Assembly: GCF_900107275.1 (NCBI RefSeq)
Contig: NZ_FNPI01000010.1
Location: forward strand, 117,871-181,870
Length of the DNA stretch: 64,000 bases
Source of the DNA: Evansella caseinilytica
GTDB lineage: Bacteria; Bacillota; Bacilli; Bacillales; Salisediminibacteriaceae
Reading direction: 5' to 3'
Shown: piece by piece, positions 1 to 14,247 of the stretch
How positions within the stretch are numbered: position 1 is the first letter of the stretch
How the letters are laid out: every line of letters begins with the position of its first letter
The notes under the pieces: generated by a model
Told to the model about the DNA's origin: nothing
The model's database searches: none
What the model saw: the letters and a program-made list of their open reading frames with translations, nothing else
Made by a program: the position numbers and the translations under genes

Positions 1-1
1 A

Positions 2-850
2 TTGGTGCAGATTTCCTCTTCCGGCATGACGATCACGGAAGAAGGCTTGGCGGTGCTGACGCAGCTGGAAGAAGTGATGAAGGAAGTATACGATATCCGT
101 TCCATGGAACAGCGATTAAAAAATGTCCTGCAACTGGACGAGGTTCATATTGTCCCTGGAGACAGCGATAATTATTCCTGGGTCAAAAAAGAGATGGGGC
201 GCACATGCGTCTCGTTGATGAAAAAAAATTTAACCGGCGGGGATAATATCCTTGCAGTTACCGGCGGTACCTCCATCGCCGCAGTTGCTGATATGGTGAC
301 GCCTGACAACGGGCTGAAGGATGTGCTGTTTGTCCCGGCACGAGGTGGTTTGGGAGAGCAGGTGGAAAATCAGGCAAACTCCATTTGCGCGACAATGGCA
401 AGAAAGGCAATGGGGAAATACCGCCTATTGTTCGTTCCTGATCAACTGAGCAAGGAATCGTATAAATCGTTGAATGAGGAGCCGTCCGTCAAGGAAATTT
501 TACAGCTGATCCGCTCTGCGAATATGGTTATTCACGGCGTTGGTGAAGCGCATGTCATGGCGGAACGGAGAAACTCGTCCAGGGAAGTGCTGGAAAAGTT
601 ATCAAAAGACAATGCGGTAGCAGAAGCTTTTGGTTATTATTTTAATCAGTCAGGGGACATTATACATAAAGTGTTTTCAATTGGTATTCAGCTGGAAGAT
701 TTACCGGTGATCCCAACGATCATCACTGTTGCCGGCGGAGCTTCGAAAGCCAGGGCGATTCAGGCGTATCTGAAACACGGCCCAGGTCAAATATTGGTAA
801 CCGATGAAGGGGCTGCCCAAGCGATTTTACAAACCAACGAACGAGCTTGA
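2..850 (+). CDS. cggR: Central glycolytic genes regulator CggR, C-terminal part (5' truncated)
   Basis: This is the C-terminal sugar-binding part of a SorC/DeoR-family repressor. In Bacillus, CggR represses the gapA operon and is released by fructose-1,6-bisphosphate. About 282 residues are visible against roughly 340 in the family, so the N-terminal helix-turn-helix lies before the window. The reading frame is open at the left edge and the true start is not seen. Recognisable family segments are VTGGTSIAAVADM and PARGGLGEQVENQANSICA, which lie in the effector-binding domain. The gene ends 137 bp before gapA in the same direction, which is the normal Bacillus order and implies co-transcription with the glycolytic genes. 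The CggR operator and promoter would lie upstream, outside this window. Confidence 0.93.
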   Translation: MVQISSSGMTITEEGLAVLTQLEEVMKEVYDIRSMEQRLKNVLQLDEVHIVPGDSDNYSWVKKEMGRTCVSLMKKNLTGGDNILAVTGGTSIAAVADMVTPDNGLKDVLFVPARGGLGEQVENQANSICATMARKAMGKYRLLFVPDQLSKESYKSLNEEPSVKEILQLIRSANMVIHGVGEAHVMAERRNSSREVLEKLSKDNAVAEAFGYYFNQSGDIIHKVFSIGIQLEDLPVIPTIITVAGGASKARAIQAYLKHGPGQILVTDEGAAQAILQTNERA

Positions 851-948
851 AACGAATTTTTGTCTCGGTTTTTCAAGGGGAATTCTGAATTGGAAGTCAG
901 GATGATGAAACTGCATTGTGCTTCTGTACGAATTTGGACCCCCTTTGA

Positions 949-1995
<1,047 letters not shown>

Positions 1996-2016
1996 ATCAA
2001 TTCTGCTTGCTTAAAT

Positions 2017-2053
2017 AAGGAGGAGACAGTACCACATGTCCTGTTCTCCTCTT
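2017..2053 (+). promoter_or_regulatory. Intercistronic hairpin between gapA and pgk
   Basis: An imperfect inverted repeat (arms AAGGAGGAGACAG and CTGTTCTCCTCTT, one mismatch and one bulge) follows the gapA stop codon. There is no U-tract behind it, so it looks like a transcript-stabilising or processing hairpin that sets gapA mRNA apart from the rest of the operon rather than a full terminator. This role is inferred from position. Confidence 0.5.
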
Positions 2054-2095
2054 TCATCTGTATGAAACAGTCAAATAAAAAGGAGGAGAACCTCT

Positions 2096-3280
2096 ATGAA
2101 TAAACAATCCGTTCGCGATATTGATGTTAAAGGTAAACGCGTTTTTTGCCGTGTTGATTTCAACGTCCCGATGAGTGAAGGGAAAGTAACCGACGATACA
2201 CGTATCCGCGCGGCGCTGCCAACCATTCAGCATCTTTCCGATCAAGGCGCAAAGGTCATTCTTGCAAGCCATCTTGGGAGACCGAAAGGACAGGCTGTAG
2301 ATGAATTGCGTTTAGATCCTGTTGCTCAACGGCTGAGCGAGCTGCTCGGTAAAACTGTGGTGAAAACGGATGCTGTATATGGAGAAGAGCCGAAAACGGC
2401 AGTGGCTGGACTGGCAGACGGTGACGTGCTTTTGCTCGAAAACGTTCGTTTTGAAGCCGGAGAAGAAAAAAATGATCCGGAATTGGCAAAACAGCTTGCG
2501 GAATTAGCGGATGTGTTTGTCAACGATGCCTTTGGTGCGGCGCATCGCGCTCATGCTTCCACAGAAGGAATCGCTCATCATTTGCCGGCGGTGGCAGGCT
2601 TCCTTATGGAGAAGGAATTGGAAGTGCTAGGGAAAGCCATGTCTGATCCAGAGCGCCCGTTTACGGCAATCATTGGCGGGGCAAAGGTAAAGGATAAAAT
2701 CGGTGTCATTGACAATCTTCTTGATAAAGTGGACAACTTAATCATCGGCGGCGGGCTGGCATATACTTTTGTCAAGGCGCAAGGTCATGAAATCGGCGAC
2801 TCGCTTCTTGAAGAAGACAAAATCGAGCTTGCAAAAGAATTCATGAAAAAAGCGGAGGAAAAAGGAGTCAACTTCCTAATGCCGGTGGATGCGGTTATTG
2901 CCGATAAGTTTGGTGCAGATGCAACGACGCAGGTTGTGGACATCGACAGCATTCCGGCTGATTGGCAGGGACTTGACATTGGACCGAAAACGATTGATAA
3001 ATATCGCGACGTTATTTTAAATTCGAAGCTTGTAATTTGGAACGGACCTATGGGTGTGTTTGAATTGGAGCCGTTTGCCAATGGAACGATTTCTGTTGCG
3101 AAAGCATTGGCGGACGCGCAAAGTGCATATACGGTCATCGGCGGCGGCGACTCGGCAGCGGCGGTTGAGAAATTTGACCTTGCAGACAGCATGGATCATA
3201 TTTCCACCGGCGGCGGAGCATCCCTTGAATTTATCGAAGGAAAGGCGCTTCCGGGGGTTGTGGCATTAAACGATAAATAA
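2096..3280 (+). CDS. pgk: Phosphoglycerate kinase
   Basis: Transfers the acyl phosphate of 1,3-bisphosphoglycerate to ADP, giving ATP and 3-phosphoglycerate. The 394-aa length is standard for the monomeric bacterial enzyme. The N-terminal signature RVDFNVP, the substrate-binding SHLGRPKG and HRAHAST segments, and the C-terminal nucleotide-domain GGGDSAAA and [10 protein letters not shown] loops are all present. ATG 2096 follows AAAAAGGAGGAG at 2078-2088. It is the third gene of the glycolytic operon; tpiA begins 25 bp after its stop. Confidence 0.98.
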   Translation: MNKQSVRDIDVKGKRVFCRVDFNVPMSEGKVTDDTRIRAALPTIQHLSDQGAKVILASHLGRPKGQAVDELRLDPVAQRLSELLGKTVVKTDAVYGEEPKTAVAGLADGDVLLLENVRFEAGEEKNDPELAKQLAELADVFVNDAFGAAHRAHASTEGIAHHLPAVAGFLMEKELEVLGKAMSDPERPFTAIIGGAKVKDKIGVIDNLLDKVDNLIIGGGLAYTFVKAQGHEIGDSLLEEDKIELAKEFMKKAEEKGVNFLMPVDAVIADKFGADATTQVVDIDSIPADWQGLDIGPKTIDKYRDVILNSKLVIWNGPMGVFELEPFANGTISVAKALADAQSAYTVIGGGDSAAAVEKFDLADSMDHISTGGGASLEFIEGKALPGVVALNDK

Positions 3281-3293
3281 TCCTTGCGGTTAA

Positions 3294-5595
<2,302 letters not shown>

Positions 5596-5640
5596 CGGTG
5601 CTGGCGCTGACAAAGCGTCATCCGTTAATATGAAAAATGA

Positions 5641-6936
<1,296 letters not shown>

Positions 6937-6951
6937 GGTGAGTGTGCAAGT

Positions 6952-7049
6952 TCCAAAAGGGAGCAATCCTTCCTTTTGGACGCTTCTTTACACCGGCCGG
7001 CATCAAGCTGAAAGCCGCTCCTCTTCTGATCATGAGGAACGGCTTTTTT
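6952..7049 (+). terminator. Double hairpin terminating the glycolytic operon
   Basis: Two hairpins follow eno. The first has a perfect 9-bp stem, TCCAAAAGG (6952-6960) with CCTTTTGGA (6972-6980). The second pairs AGCCGCTCCTC (7013-7023) with GAGGAACGGCT (7034-7044) with one mismatch and is followed by a run of T. The second is the likely rho-independent terminator. Confidence 0.85.
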
Positions 7050-7197
7050 GCAGAAAAAATTGCCGGCTGTTTATCTTTTGACACAAGCGTGAAGAAACAA
7101 GCTATAAAGGAATAATGCTTGCGAAAAGGAGTTTTCCCAATCATCAGCCGGCAAAGATCAAATTCCTCCCCCGATGAAGGATTCCCTGCTTCCTGTA

Positions 7198-7226
7198 TTG
7201 CACTGTCTTTTTTTTCATGATATAGT
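7198..7226 (+). promoter_or_regulatory. SigA-type promoter of secG
   Basis: TTGCAC (7198-7203), a 17-bp spacer and TATAGT (7221-7226). Transcription would start near 7233, giving a leader of about 30 nt. This explains why the second Shine-Dalgarno (7251-7255), not the one at 7229-7236, is the useful one for secG. Confidence 0.6.
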
Positions 7227-7263
7227 CTAAGGAGGTTTAAGTGTCCGTTTGGAGGTGTACAAT

Positions 7264-7494
7264 TTGCTGACATTTGTATCGATATTGTTGGTCATCGTGT
7301 CCATTTTGTTAATCGCTGTTGTTGTTTTGCAATCCGGCCGCAGTGCTGGATTATCCGGGGCAATATCCGGCGGGGCGGAGCAACTGGTGGGAAAGCAAAA
7401 GGCCCGTGGATTGGAAGCGGTTTTAAATAAAGCGACGGTTGTTCTGGGAGTGCTGTTCTTTGTATTGACCATTCTCGTTGCTTTCTTTATGTAA
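7264..7494 (+). CDS. secG: Preprotein translocase subunit SecG
   Basis: Small membrane subunit of the SecYEG channel. With TTG 7264 as start the product is 76 aa, exactly the length of B. subtilis SecG. It has two membrane helices (about residues 2-22 and 52-75) joined by the conserved loop SAGLSGAISGGAEQL followed by GKQKARG. TTG 7264 is chosen because GGAGG at 7251-7255 has 8-nt spacing; a longer frame from TTG 7249 would start before this site. The gene opens the secG-esterase-rnr-smpB-ssrA block known from Bacillus. Confidence 0.95.
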   Translation: MLTFVSILLVIVSILLIAVVVLQSGRSAGLSGAISGGAEQLVGKQKARGLEAVLNKATVVLGVLFFVLTILVAFFM

Positions 7495-7540
7495 GAGAGG
7501 TTGAAAAAGGAACTTCCTTAAAAAATAAAGCAGGATAAAC

Positions 7541-7572
7541 AGCAGCAAGCGAAACGACGCTTGCTGCTTTTA
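7541..7572 (+). terminator. Rho-independent terminator after secG
   Basis: An 11-bp GC-rich stem AGCAGCAAGCG / CGCTTGCTGCT with a 6-nt loop, followed directly by TTTTA. Confidence 0.9.
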
Positions 7573-7573
7573 C

Positions 7574-7653
7574 TTATCATGTTTGTTCCAAAAGAACGGT
7601 TTTTATCTTTTTGATCACATTCTTATCATGCTTGCTCCAAAAGACTGGCTTTA
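7574..7653. repeat. Imperfect direct repeat in the secG-esterase gap
   Basis: Two copies of about 31 bp begin TTATCATGYTTGYTCCAAAA at 7574 and 7623, 49 bp apart. The remainder of 7654-7916 shows no credible gene; a minus-strand 95-codon frame there has no ribosome binding site or family signature. Function unknown; possibly remnants of a mobile repeat. Confidence 0.5.
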
Positions 7654-7916
7654 AGTTTCCTTGCTCATTTTACTGGAAAATGCTACATCTTGATCGCGTG
7701 AGCATAATCCATGACAAAGGAAGATACTAAAGGTACGTTTAATGATGAAGGATTGATGGTAGATAAGAAGTGAGAAAGTTGATGTCATTGGGTTTTTCCA
7801 TCGGAAGCTGATCCCAAGAGATCTTGCCGCTTCGTATCCGCATTCGCCGTTAATAAAAGAAAAAAGGAAGAAATTTACGTTTTGTTGTAACACAATGATG
7901 GAAAAGGGAGATACTG

Positions 7917-8666
7917 ATGATAAAAATAACACCGCCAAAACCGTTTACCTTTGAGAATGGGAAGCGGGCCGTCCTGCTGCTGCACGGCTTTACCGGCAAT
8001 TCCGCCGACGTGAGAATGCTCGGCCGCTTTTTAGAGAAAAAAGGATATACCTCCCACGCACCGCAGTATAAAGGGCATGGGGTGCCGCCGGAAGAGCTTG
8101 TTCATTATGGCCCGGAGGATTGGTGGGAGGATGTACTTGCCGGCTATCAGCACCTGAAAAATTTAGGGTATGAAGAAATTGCCGTCGGCGGCCTTTCTTT
8201 GGGAGGAGTATTTTCCTTGAAGCTTGGGTATACACTACCGGTAAAGGGAATTTTCACGATGTGCGCCCCGATGTATATAAAAAGTGAAGAAGTGATGTAT
8301 CAAGGTATACTGGACTACGCCAGAGAATACAAGCGCCACGAGAAAAAATCAGCGGACCAGGTGGAAGAAGAAATGCAGGCATTCAGGCAAACACCGATGA
8401 AAACATTGAAGGCGCTGCAGCGTCTGATTGAAGATGTCCGCAATCATGTGGATATGATCTACACGCCTACCTTCGTTGCCCAGGCACGACACGACGCAAT
8501 GATCAACCCTGACAGTGCCAACATAATTTACGGCCAGGTGGAAGCAGAATTAAAGGAAATAAAATGGTATGAAGAGTCAGGCCATGTGATTACACTGGAT
8601 AAAGAACGGGATAAGCTGCACGAAGACGTATATGCATTTTTGGAGAAATTACCCTGGGGTGTATAG
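7917..8666 (+). CDS. est: Carboxylesterase, Est30/YvaK type
   Basis: Cytoplasmic alpha/beta-hydrolase that cleaves short-chain carboxylic esters. The 249-aa protein matches the Geobacillus Est30 layout precisely: oxyanion-hole region LLHGFTGN, nucleophile Ser94 in GGLSLGG, acid Asp193 in ARHDAMI and His223 in [14 protein letters not shown] precedes ATG 7917 by 6 nt. It sits between secG and rnr as yvaK does in B. subtilis. The physiological substrate in this conserved position is not known. Confidence 0.95.
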   Translation: MIKITPPKPFTFENGKRAVLLLHGFTGNSADVRMLGRFLEKKGYTSHAPQYKGHGVPPEELVHYGPEDWWEDVLAGYQHLKNLGYEEIAVGGLSLGGVFSLKLGYTLPVKGIFTMCAPMYIKSEEVMYQGILDYAREYKRHEKKSADQVEEEMQAFRQTPMKTLKALQRLIEDVRNHVDMIYTPTFVAQARHDAMINPDSANIIYGQVEAELKEIKWYEESGHVITLDKERDKLHEDVYAFLEKLPWGV

Positions 8667-8707
8667 CATCTAGGTAAAGCGTTCCGAAACGAAAGGAGCG
8701 AACGATA

Positions 8708-11071
8708 GTGAGCGAAAAGATGACAAAAGAACGTTTGCTGACTTATATGAAAGAAGAAGCGACAAAGCCGCTTTCGATCAAAGATTTGGAGGAAGCGATG
8801 GAACTGAAAGACTCCAGCCAATTCAAGGAGTTTGTCAAACTGCTGAACCAGCTGGAGGAAGAAGGGGAACTGGTTCGGACGAGAAGCAACCGCTACGGCA
8901 TACCGGACAAGATGAACCTCCTAAAAGGGAAAGTCATCATGCATCCGAAAGGCTTTGCTTTTGTAAAAACAGAGGAAGGCCATGATGATATTTACGTTGC
9001 CGGCGCGGAAATGAACGGTGCCATGAACGAGGACAAGGTGTTGGTACGCCTTCATCCCCATACTGGCGGTGCCCGGCCGGAAGGGGCGATCATCCGGATT
9101 TTGGAGCGGGGGATAAAAACGACCGTCGGCACGTATGTGGACGACAAGCATTACGGAATTGTCATCCCTGATGACAAACGGATACCAAACGATATTTTTA
9201 TCCCGAAGAAAAAAGAAGGCGCTGCCGTTGACGGGCACAAGGTGCTTGTTGAAATAACAAAATACCCAGAAGGACGGATGAGTGCGGAGGGACGTGTCCT
9301 TGAAGTACTTGGGCATAAAAATGATCCCGGAGTAGACATCCTGTCGATTATCTACAAGCATGGTCTTCCTGGCGAGTTTGCTCAAGAAACATTGGATCAC
9401 GCCAACTCGGTTCCGGATGAGATTGATCCTGCGGTGCTGGAAAATCGCCGCGATTTGCGTGAAGAAACGATCGTCACCATTGACGGCGCGGACGCGAAGG
9501 ATCTGGATGATGCTGTCCAGGTAAAGAAGCTCGATAACGGTAATTATATATTAGGTGTACATATCGCCGATGTTTCTTATTATGTCGAGGAAAATTCCCC
9601 GATCGACACGGAGGCAGCCGAACGGGGCACAAGCGCCTATTTGGTGGACAGGGTGATTCCGATGATTCCGCACCGGTTGTCCAACGGAATTTGTTCATTG
9701 AATCCCCAGGTGGATCGCCTGACGCTGTCTTGCGAAATGGAGTTCACACCTTCCGGGGAATTAGTGAATCACGACATTTTTCAAAGCGTCATCAATACGA
9801 CGGAGCGGATGACTTACACGGATGTCCGGAAAATCCTCCAGGAAGAAGACGAGGAAGTATTGAAGCGCTATGACCCGCTGATTCCGTTTTTTCAAGGAAT
9901 GGCGGAACTGGCGGAAATTCTTCGCAGCAAACGGATGGCCCGGGGTGCGATTGACTTTGATTTCAAAGAGGCGAAGGTGCTGGTGGATGAAGACGGGAAG
10001 CCTGTCGATGTGGTGATGCGGGAACGATCTGTTGCGGAGCGCTTGATCGAGGAATTTATGCTGGCTGCCAACGAAACGATTGCCGAGCATTTTCACTGGA
10101 TGAAAGTCCCGTTCATGTACCGTGTCCATGAAGATCCCGATGAAGAAAAACTCAACCGCTTTCTGGAATTTATTACGAACTTCGGGTATGTGGTGAAGGG
10201 ATCGGCAAATACAATTCATCCCCGCGCTTTGCAGGAACTGTTGGAGCAAGTGAAGGGGGAGCCGGAAGAAGCGGTGATCAGCACCGTGATGCTCCGATCG
10301 ATGAAACAGGCGAAATACGATCCGGAAAACACCGGGCATTTTGGGCTATCGGCAGACTTCTACACCCATTTTACCTCACCGATCCGCCGCTATCCGGATT
10401 TAATCGTTCATCGTCTGATCCGGACTTATTTGCTGGAAGGAAAAACAGATGATGAAACGGTGGAAAAATGGGCAGGCATGCTGTACGACATTGCCCGGCA
10501 TTCGTCGGATATGGAGCGGCGGGCGGAAGACGCGAGCCGGGAAACAGACGAAATGAAAAAGGTCCAATTTATGGAGGATAAGGTCGGCGAGGAGTTTGAA
10601 GGTATTATCAGCGGAGTGACGAACTTCGGACTTTTCGTAGAGCTGCCGAACACGATCGAAGGACTCGTTCATGTCAGCTATCTGACAGACGATTACTATC
10701 ACTATGATGAGAACCAGTACGCGATGATTGGCGAACGCACGGGCAATGTCTTCCGCATCGGTGACGAAATGGAAGTTCGGGTGGTGAATGTCAATCTCGA
10801 TGAACGAATTATCGACTTCGAAGTTGTCGGGATGAAAGCCCGCAAGGAACGGAAACTGGATGCACCGCGTGTGATTGAGGGCGGCAAACGAACGAAGCGT
10901 AAAAAAGGAGACAACGGCGGAGGGAAAGGCAATGGCAACGGCAGACTGAACATCGGTGCCAATCCTCCCGAAAAAAAGAAAGAAAAGAGCAATGGAAAAA
11001 AGAAGAAAAAAGCGTTTTACGAAAACGCCCCCAGCAATAAGCGAAACAAGGGGAAAAAGAAGAAGAAGTAG
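8708..11071 (+). CDS. rnr: Ribonuclease R
   Basis: Processive 3'-5' exoribonuclease that degrades structured RNA and, with SmpB and tmRNA, non-stop mRNA. The 787-aa protein has an N-terminal winged-helix region, cold-shock OB folds, and the RNB catalytic domain with the metal-binding [12 protein letters not shown]. An S1 domain ([20 protein letters not shown]) follows, then a strongly basic Lys-rich tail of about 70 residues. GTG 8708 is used with AAAGGAG 8692-8698; ATG 8720 is an alternative. The partner genes smpB and ssrA lie downstream but are separated from it here by an inserted two-gene segment. Confidence 0.97.
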   Translation: MSEKMTKERLLTYMKEEATKPLSIKDLEEAMELKDSSQFKEFVKLLNQLEEEGELVRTRSNRYGIPDKMNLLKGKVIMHPKGFAFVKTEEGHDDIYVAGAEMNGAMNEDKVLVRLHPHTGGARPEGAIIRILERGIKTTVGTYVDDKHYGIVIPDDKRIPNDIFIPKKKEGAAVDGHKVLVEITKYPEGRMSAEGRVLEVLGHKNDPGVDILSIIYKHGLPGEFAQETLDHANSVPDEIDPAVLENRRDLREETIVTIDGADAKDLDDAVQVKKLDNGNYILGVHIADVSYYVEENSPIDTEAAERGTSAYLVDRVIPMIPHRLSNGICSLNPQVDRLTLSCEMEFTPSGELVNHDIFQSVINTTERMTYTDVRKILQEEDEEVLKRYDPLIPFFQGMAELAEILRSKRMARGAIDFDFKEAKVLVDEDGKPVDVVMRERSVAERLIEEFMLAANETIAEHFHWMKVPFMYRVHEDPDEEKLNRFLEFITNFGYVVKGSANTIHPRALQELLEQVKGEPEEAVISTVMLRSMKQAKYDPENTGHFGLSADFYTHFTSPIRRYPDLIVHRLIRTYLLEGKTDDETVEKWAGMLYDIARHSSDMERRAEDASRETDEMKKVQFMEDKVGEEFEGIISGVTNFGLFVELPNTIEGLVHVSYLTDDYYHYDENQYAMIGERTGNVFRIGDEMEVRVVNVNLDERIIDFEVVGMKARKERKLDAPRVIEGGKRTKRKKGDNGGGKGNGNGRLNIGANPPEKKKEKSNGKKKKKAFYENAPSNKRNKGKKKKK

Positions 11072-11101
11072 CTGCTGAGAGCGGCTGATTGCAGAGACAC
11101 T

Positions 11102-11180
11102 ATCACCGGCAAATCATCGCTGTGACGGAGAATCGTTGACAATACGATTTCAAGAGCGAAAGCCGGTGATTTTGTTTTTC
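11102..11180 (+). terminator. Long-stem terminator after rnr
   Basis: ATCACCGGC (11102-11110) pairs with GCCGGTGAT (11162-11170), followed by TTTGTTTTT. A second small hairpin AATCG/CGATT sits in the loop. The long loop makes it unusual, but the T-rich tail supports termination. Confidence 0.6.
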
Positions 11181-11482
11181 CTGAATAGTGTTAAGTGGTA
11201 CAATCCAGATAAAAAACGAAATGAGTACTATTCGAGTAATGACTTTTTCTCTGGGCACTGTCATAGTCCTCTTTGGTCAGATTAAAGCAGTCTTGTCCAC
11301 CTCGTAGCTTATGGAATAACATCGCTATTTATCTGTGTTTTTTATGAAAAAGCACTCTTGCTGAGTATGTATCCATTAATGATGAAAAAAAGTCCCGAAA
11401 TAGGACGTTAGTACCTTTTTTGTTATTAATTACCGATTATAATTATCTGTAAATTCGCTTAATTCTAAAAAAGGAGGATAAA
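11181..11482. other. AT-rich spacer upstream of the inserted protease gene
   Basis: No gene is seen. A TATAAT hexamer at 11438-11443 lies 39 bp before the next start codon, but no good -35 element is visible. Base composition is clearly more AT-rich than the flanking rnr gene. Confidence 0.35.
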
Positions 11483-12010
11483 ATGACTAATAACTTTAAT
11501 AAAATGAGATTTTTCTTTTTTTTAGCTATGCTAGTAGTATTAATTAACACTACTTCTGTAGATGCTTATTACACTGGAAGAAAGCCCGAAAATGGGATCA
11601 TTTATGTAGAATTAGGCAGTGTTGATCAAAAATACAGAAATTCATGGACTAGTGCATTTGTTAATTGGAGTGAGAGAAATAGTTACAGATCTATTAGGTA
11701 TAGATCAGGTTCTTCAAACTTAATGACAGCACAATATGATTCTAGTAGACCAAACGCTTATGGTAGAATTGTATATAATAATTCAAGTAGCAAATATACG
11801 ACTCCATTTCGTACGTATTTGAATACTTATAGATCGCAAATTGTTAATAACAGTAATGTAAGAATAAGTACTGCTTCTCATGAAATAGGACACGCCTTAG
11901 GATTAGCGGACTTGGAAGATTCATCCCATTCGATCATGAATACAAAGAGAGACAGAACAACATTAATCTATGCCACATCAAGAGACATATCAAGAGTCAA
12001 TGCACAATAA
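11483..12010 (+). CDS. Secreted metzincin-like zinc metalloprotease
   Basis: A 175-aa protein with an N-terminal signal peptide (hydrophobic segment about residues 9-24, probable cleavage after VDA). The zinc signature HEIGHALGLAD is near residues 133-143, with two His ligands, the catalytic Glu and an Asp in the third-ligand place, followed by the Met-turn-like SIMN. This HExxHxxGxxD form occurs in snapalysin- and matrixin-like M7/M10 relatives. The protein is very small for an M10 enzyme, so substrate and activity are unknown. AAAGGAGG precedes ATG 11483. The gene is AT-rich and interrupts the usual rnr-smpB neighbourhood, suggesting acquisition by transfer. The adjacent lipoprotein remnant is probably part of the same insertion. 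Confidence 0.75.
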   Translation: MTNNFNKMRFFFFLAMLVVLINTTSVDAYYTGRKPENGIIYVELGSVDQKYRNSWTSAFVNWSERNSYRSIRYRSGSSNLMTAQYDSSRPNAYGRIVYNNSSSKYTTPFRTYLNTYRSQIVNNSNVRISTASHEIGHALGLADLEDSSHSIMNTKRDRTTLIYATSRDISRVNAQ

Positions 12011-12034
12011 AATAAGGAGAGGGAGGCAAGCATA

Positions 12035-12737
12035 TTGATGCGATCGATGTCTATGACTATTGCTGGTATACTATTATCGATCATCTTATTTTCCGCATGC
12101 AACAAGGATGTTATCTACAAAATGGCTGATGCGAGTGATGAGGAACTCCCAACCAGTCTCGATGAGATAATGGAAGCTTCCGAGATCATTGTGAAAGGAT
12201 ACTTTGGAGAACTTCTGGAAAAAGTGAATATGGTAAGATTAGCAGACGACCCAACTATGCCATCAGAAGACTTTTATACGGAAGGCCATGTATATGAATT
12301 TTTTGTTGACGAAACATATAAAGGCGATAATAAATTATGCTTCAGAAATCCAGATTTATGATGAAGGTGGCAAGCACGTAGGAGACGCCATGGTCAAAAG
12401 TCCGGAATATGAAATCCCGAATACGACTGAACAGTACATTTTATTTCTGGTGAAAAGTCCAATCGGCACTAATATGTACAGTCAGTCCAGCGTGCCTTAT
12501 CAGATGAAGATAGAAAATGATGGTTCTGTGCATTTCGTATCAGAGAGAATAGCTGGTCAATTAGCGGAAAATGTTCGTGTAATAGACGAATCTACCGGTG
12601 AGGCGGAGATTGTGCACGAAATAAGAGAAGGTGATATCCAGGTAGAAATTGAACAAACATTGACCATTATCAAAGATTTTTTGGAAGAAGATAATATCGT
12701 TAGTTTAGAAAAAACATTGAGAAAACACGGGAACTAA
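12035..12737 (+). pseudogene. Lipoprotein gene with a frameshift
   Basis: Two overlapping frames together encode one protein of about 234 residues. The first part (12035 to about 12340) has a lipoprotein signal peptide ending in the lipobox FSAC and runs to VDETYKGDN. The second part continues one nucleotide out of phase with SEIQIYDEGG and ends at 12737. The crossover lies within about 12333-12350 and is consistent with one extra base (or two lost). No family is recognised; the acidic C-terminal half resembles uncharacterised Bacillus lipoproteins. It starts 24 bp after the protease gene. A sequencing error is possible. Confidence 0.6.
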
Positions 12738-12956
12738 GTTATTTATCGTGTGTGATCGATAACGAGAGAAGAAGTTTAATCATTGTCGTGGCAAAATACA
12801 AGGAGATCAAGCGCACCTCCGACATATGCGGGTTTTTCCCGGACTTCTTGAGCAACCCCTAATATCCATTCTGTTGCTATATTGCAGTGAGTTTTCCATT
12901 CCATGTGTAGAATTGCAGCCGGCTGGAAAAGAATTCAGCAATTCTCTTTATTTTTT

Positions 12957-12986
12957 TTGCAAAATACGATTTTTATTTGATATCAT
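12957..12986 (+). promoter_or_regulatory. Possible promoter of smpB
   Basis: TTGCAA (12957-12962), 18-bp spacer, TATCAT (12981-12986), 35 bp before the smpB start codon. It would compensate for separation of smpB from rnr by the inserted genes. Confidence 0.4.
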
Positions 12987-13021
12987 TAAGGAACGAGCAG
13001 GATGGAAAGGATGCAGAAGTC

Positions 13022-13492
13022 ATGGGAACAGAGGGAAAACTTATCGCCCAAAATAAAAAGGCGAGACATGATTATCATATTGAAGAAACGTATGAAGCGG
13101 GGATTGTGTTAACGGGAACGGAAATTAAATCTCTGCGCGGCGGGCGTGGGAACTTGAAGGATTCCTTCGCACGTGTGAACAACGGGGAAGTATGGCTTCA
13201 CAACATGCACATCAGCCCTTATGAGCAAGGCAATCGCTTCAATCATGATCCTGTTAGAACAAGAAAGCTGTTGTTGCATAGAAAAGAAATCAACAAGCTC
13301 ATCGGACTAACACGGGAAAAAGGCTATACGCTCGTCCCTTTAAAAGTATACATCAAGAACGGCTTTGCAAAAGTATTACTGGGCCTCGGTAAAGGAAAGA
13401 AAAAGTACGACAAGCGGGAGGATTTAAAGAAAAAAGCAGCCGACCGCGATATTCAGCGGGCGTTTAAGGATCGGCAGCTGGGGCGTGACTAG
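13022..13492 (+). CDS. smpB: SsrA-binding protein SmpB
   Basis: Binds tmRNA and delivers it to stalled ribosomes for trans-translation. The 156-aa length equals B. subtilis SmpB. Conserved segments include [40 protein letters not shown] and the basic tail [17 protein letters not shown] 13022 is preceded by GAAAGGA with about 10-nt spacing; upstream extension of the frame has no support. The tmRNA gene lies 755 bp downstream, with repeats in between. Confidence 0.97.
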   Translation: MGTEGKLIAQNKKARHDYHIEETYEAGIVLTGTEIKSLRGGRGNLKDSFARVNNGEVWLHNMHISPYEQGNRFNHDPVRTRKLLLHRKEINKLIGLTREKGYTLVPLKVYIKNGFAKVLLGLGKGKKKYDKREDLKKKAADRDIQRAFKDRQLGRD

Positions 13493-13576
13493 TAAAGCAG
13501 CCGAGTCCCGTTTTTCCGGGAGGTAGTTACTATTTTTTCGTCAAGGAAGGCTTTTATGTGGAGCGAGCGCTGTAAA

Positions 13577-13681
13577 TACGGAAAAAAGTGAGAAGCCGAC
13601 GGGAAAAGCAGCTGAACAGGCGGGAATAAGTGCCAAACTGACGGGAAAAAACAGAAAATCGCCGGGAATGCCCTTTTGAGA
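13577..13681. repeat. 21-bp tandem repeat, about 5 units
   Basis: The core (G/T)RCGGGAAAA recurs exactly every 21 bp at 13577, 13598, 13619, 13640 and 13661. Units diverge outside the core. The same 21-bp period and core occur at 57041-57124. Just before the array, TCCCG/CGGGA (13506-13521) may form a weak terminator hairpin for smpB. Confidence 0.7.
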
Positions 13682-13687
13682 AGAGGG

Positions 13688-13960
13688 TATGAGGACAAAC
13701 TAGGGTTCGAAGCGCCGCAAATTGTCCTTAAGAAGTGTTTATGAGGACAAAATAGAGGTGGAAGCGTGTGAAACTGTCCTCAAGGAAGGTTTATGAGGAC
13801 AAAATAGAGTTCGAAGCGCCGCAAACTGTCCACAAGAAGTGTTTATGAGGACAAAATAGGGTCCGAAACGAGTCAAATTGTCCACAAGAAGGGTTTATAA
13901 GGACAAAATGGAGTCGGATCGACTGCATTTTGTCCTCAAGAAAGATTATTAGGACAAAAC
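13688..13960. repeat. 52-bp tandem repeat array with hairpin potential
   Basis: Five units start at 13688, 13740, 13792, 13844 and 13896 (52 bp each, last 51), plus a partial sixth at 13947. Each begins TATGAGGACAAAATAG or a variant and contains TGTCC(T/A)CAAG near its end. TGTCCTCA of one unit pairs with TGAGGACA of the next, so the array is a string of hairpins. There are no unique spacers, so it is not CRISPR. The rest of 13961-14118 shows no gene. Confidence 0.85.
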
Positions 13961-14118
13961 ATCGTTGCGTCAGAGAGCAGCGAATAGAAGCTAATTATAT
14001 CCGCAAAGTATAATCAAAGCCGCGGGGAAAGGCATTGAAAGACATACCTGGCACATTAATAACAATCGTTATTCAGCGGCAGTTCTGATCAGGAATATTG
14101 CCTGGTCAACGTTACCAG

Positions 14119-14146
14119 TTGAACTTCTTTACAAATATGTTATAAT
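14119..14146 (+). promoter_or_regulatory. Promoter of ssrA
   Basis: TTGAAC (14119-14124), 16-bp spacer, TATAAT (14141-14146) with an extended TGT before the -10 box, about 100 bp upstream of mature tmRNA. Strong SigA-type promoter. Confidence 0.75.
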
Positions 14147-14247
14147 GCAATAGTAGTGTTAAGGAAAACAATGAAATAAGCGCTAAGCTTTGATCTATTC
14201 TGTCCGTACGATTCCTTCGGTGCATCGTCAGCCGATGTTTATATCAC

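Noticed and set aside
7241..7270. Nine-codon leader peptide overlapping the secG start, with AAGGAGGT before it
   Set aside because: The inferred transcription start near 7233 would remove most of that ribosome binding site; no regulatory purpose is evident.
7651..7938. Minus-strand 95-codon frame
   Set aside because: No ribosome binding site, no family signature, and it overlaps the esterase start.
12826..13056. 76-codon frame before smpB
   Set aside because: Overlaps the smpB start in another frame and has no ribosome binding site.
13688..13960. Possible CRISPR array
   Set aside because: Units are continuous 52-bp repeats with no variable unique spacers, and no cas genes are in the window.
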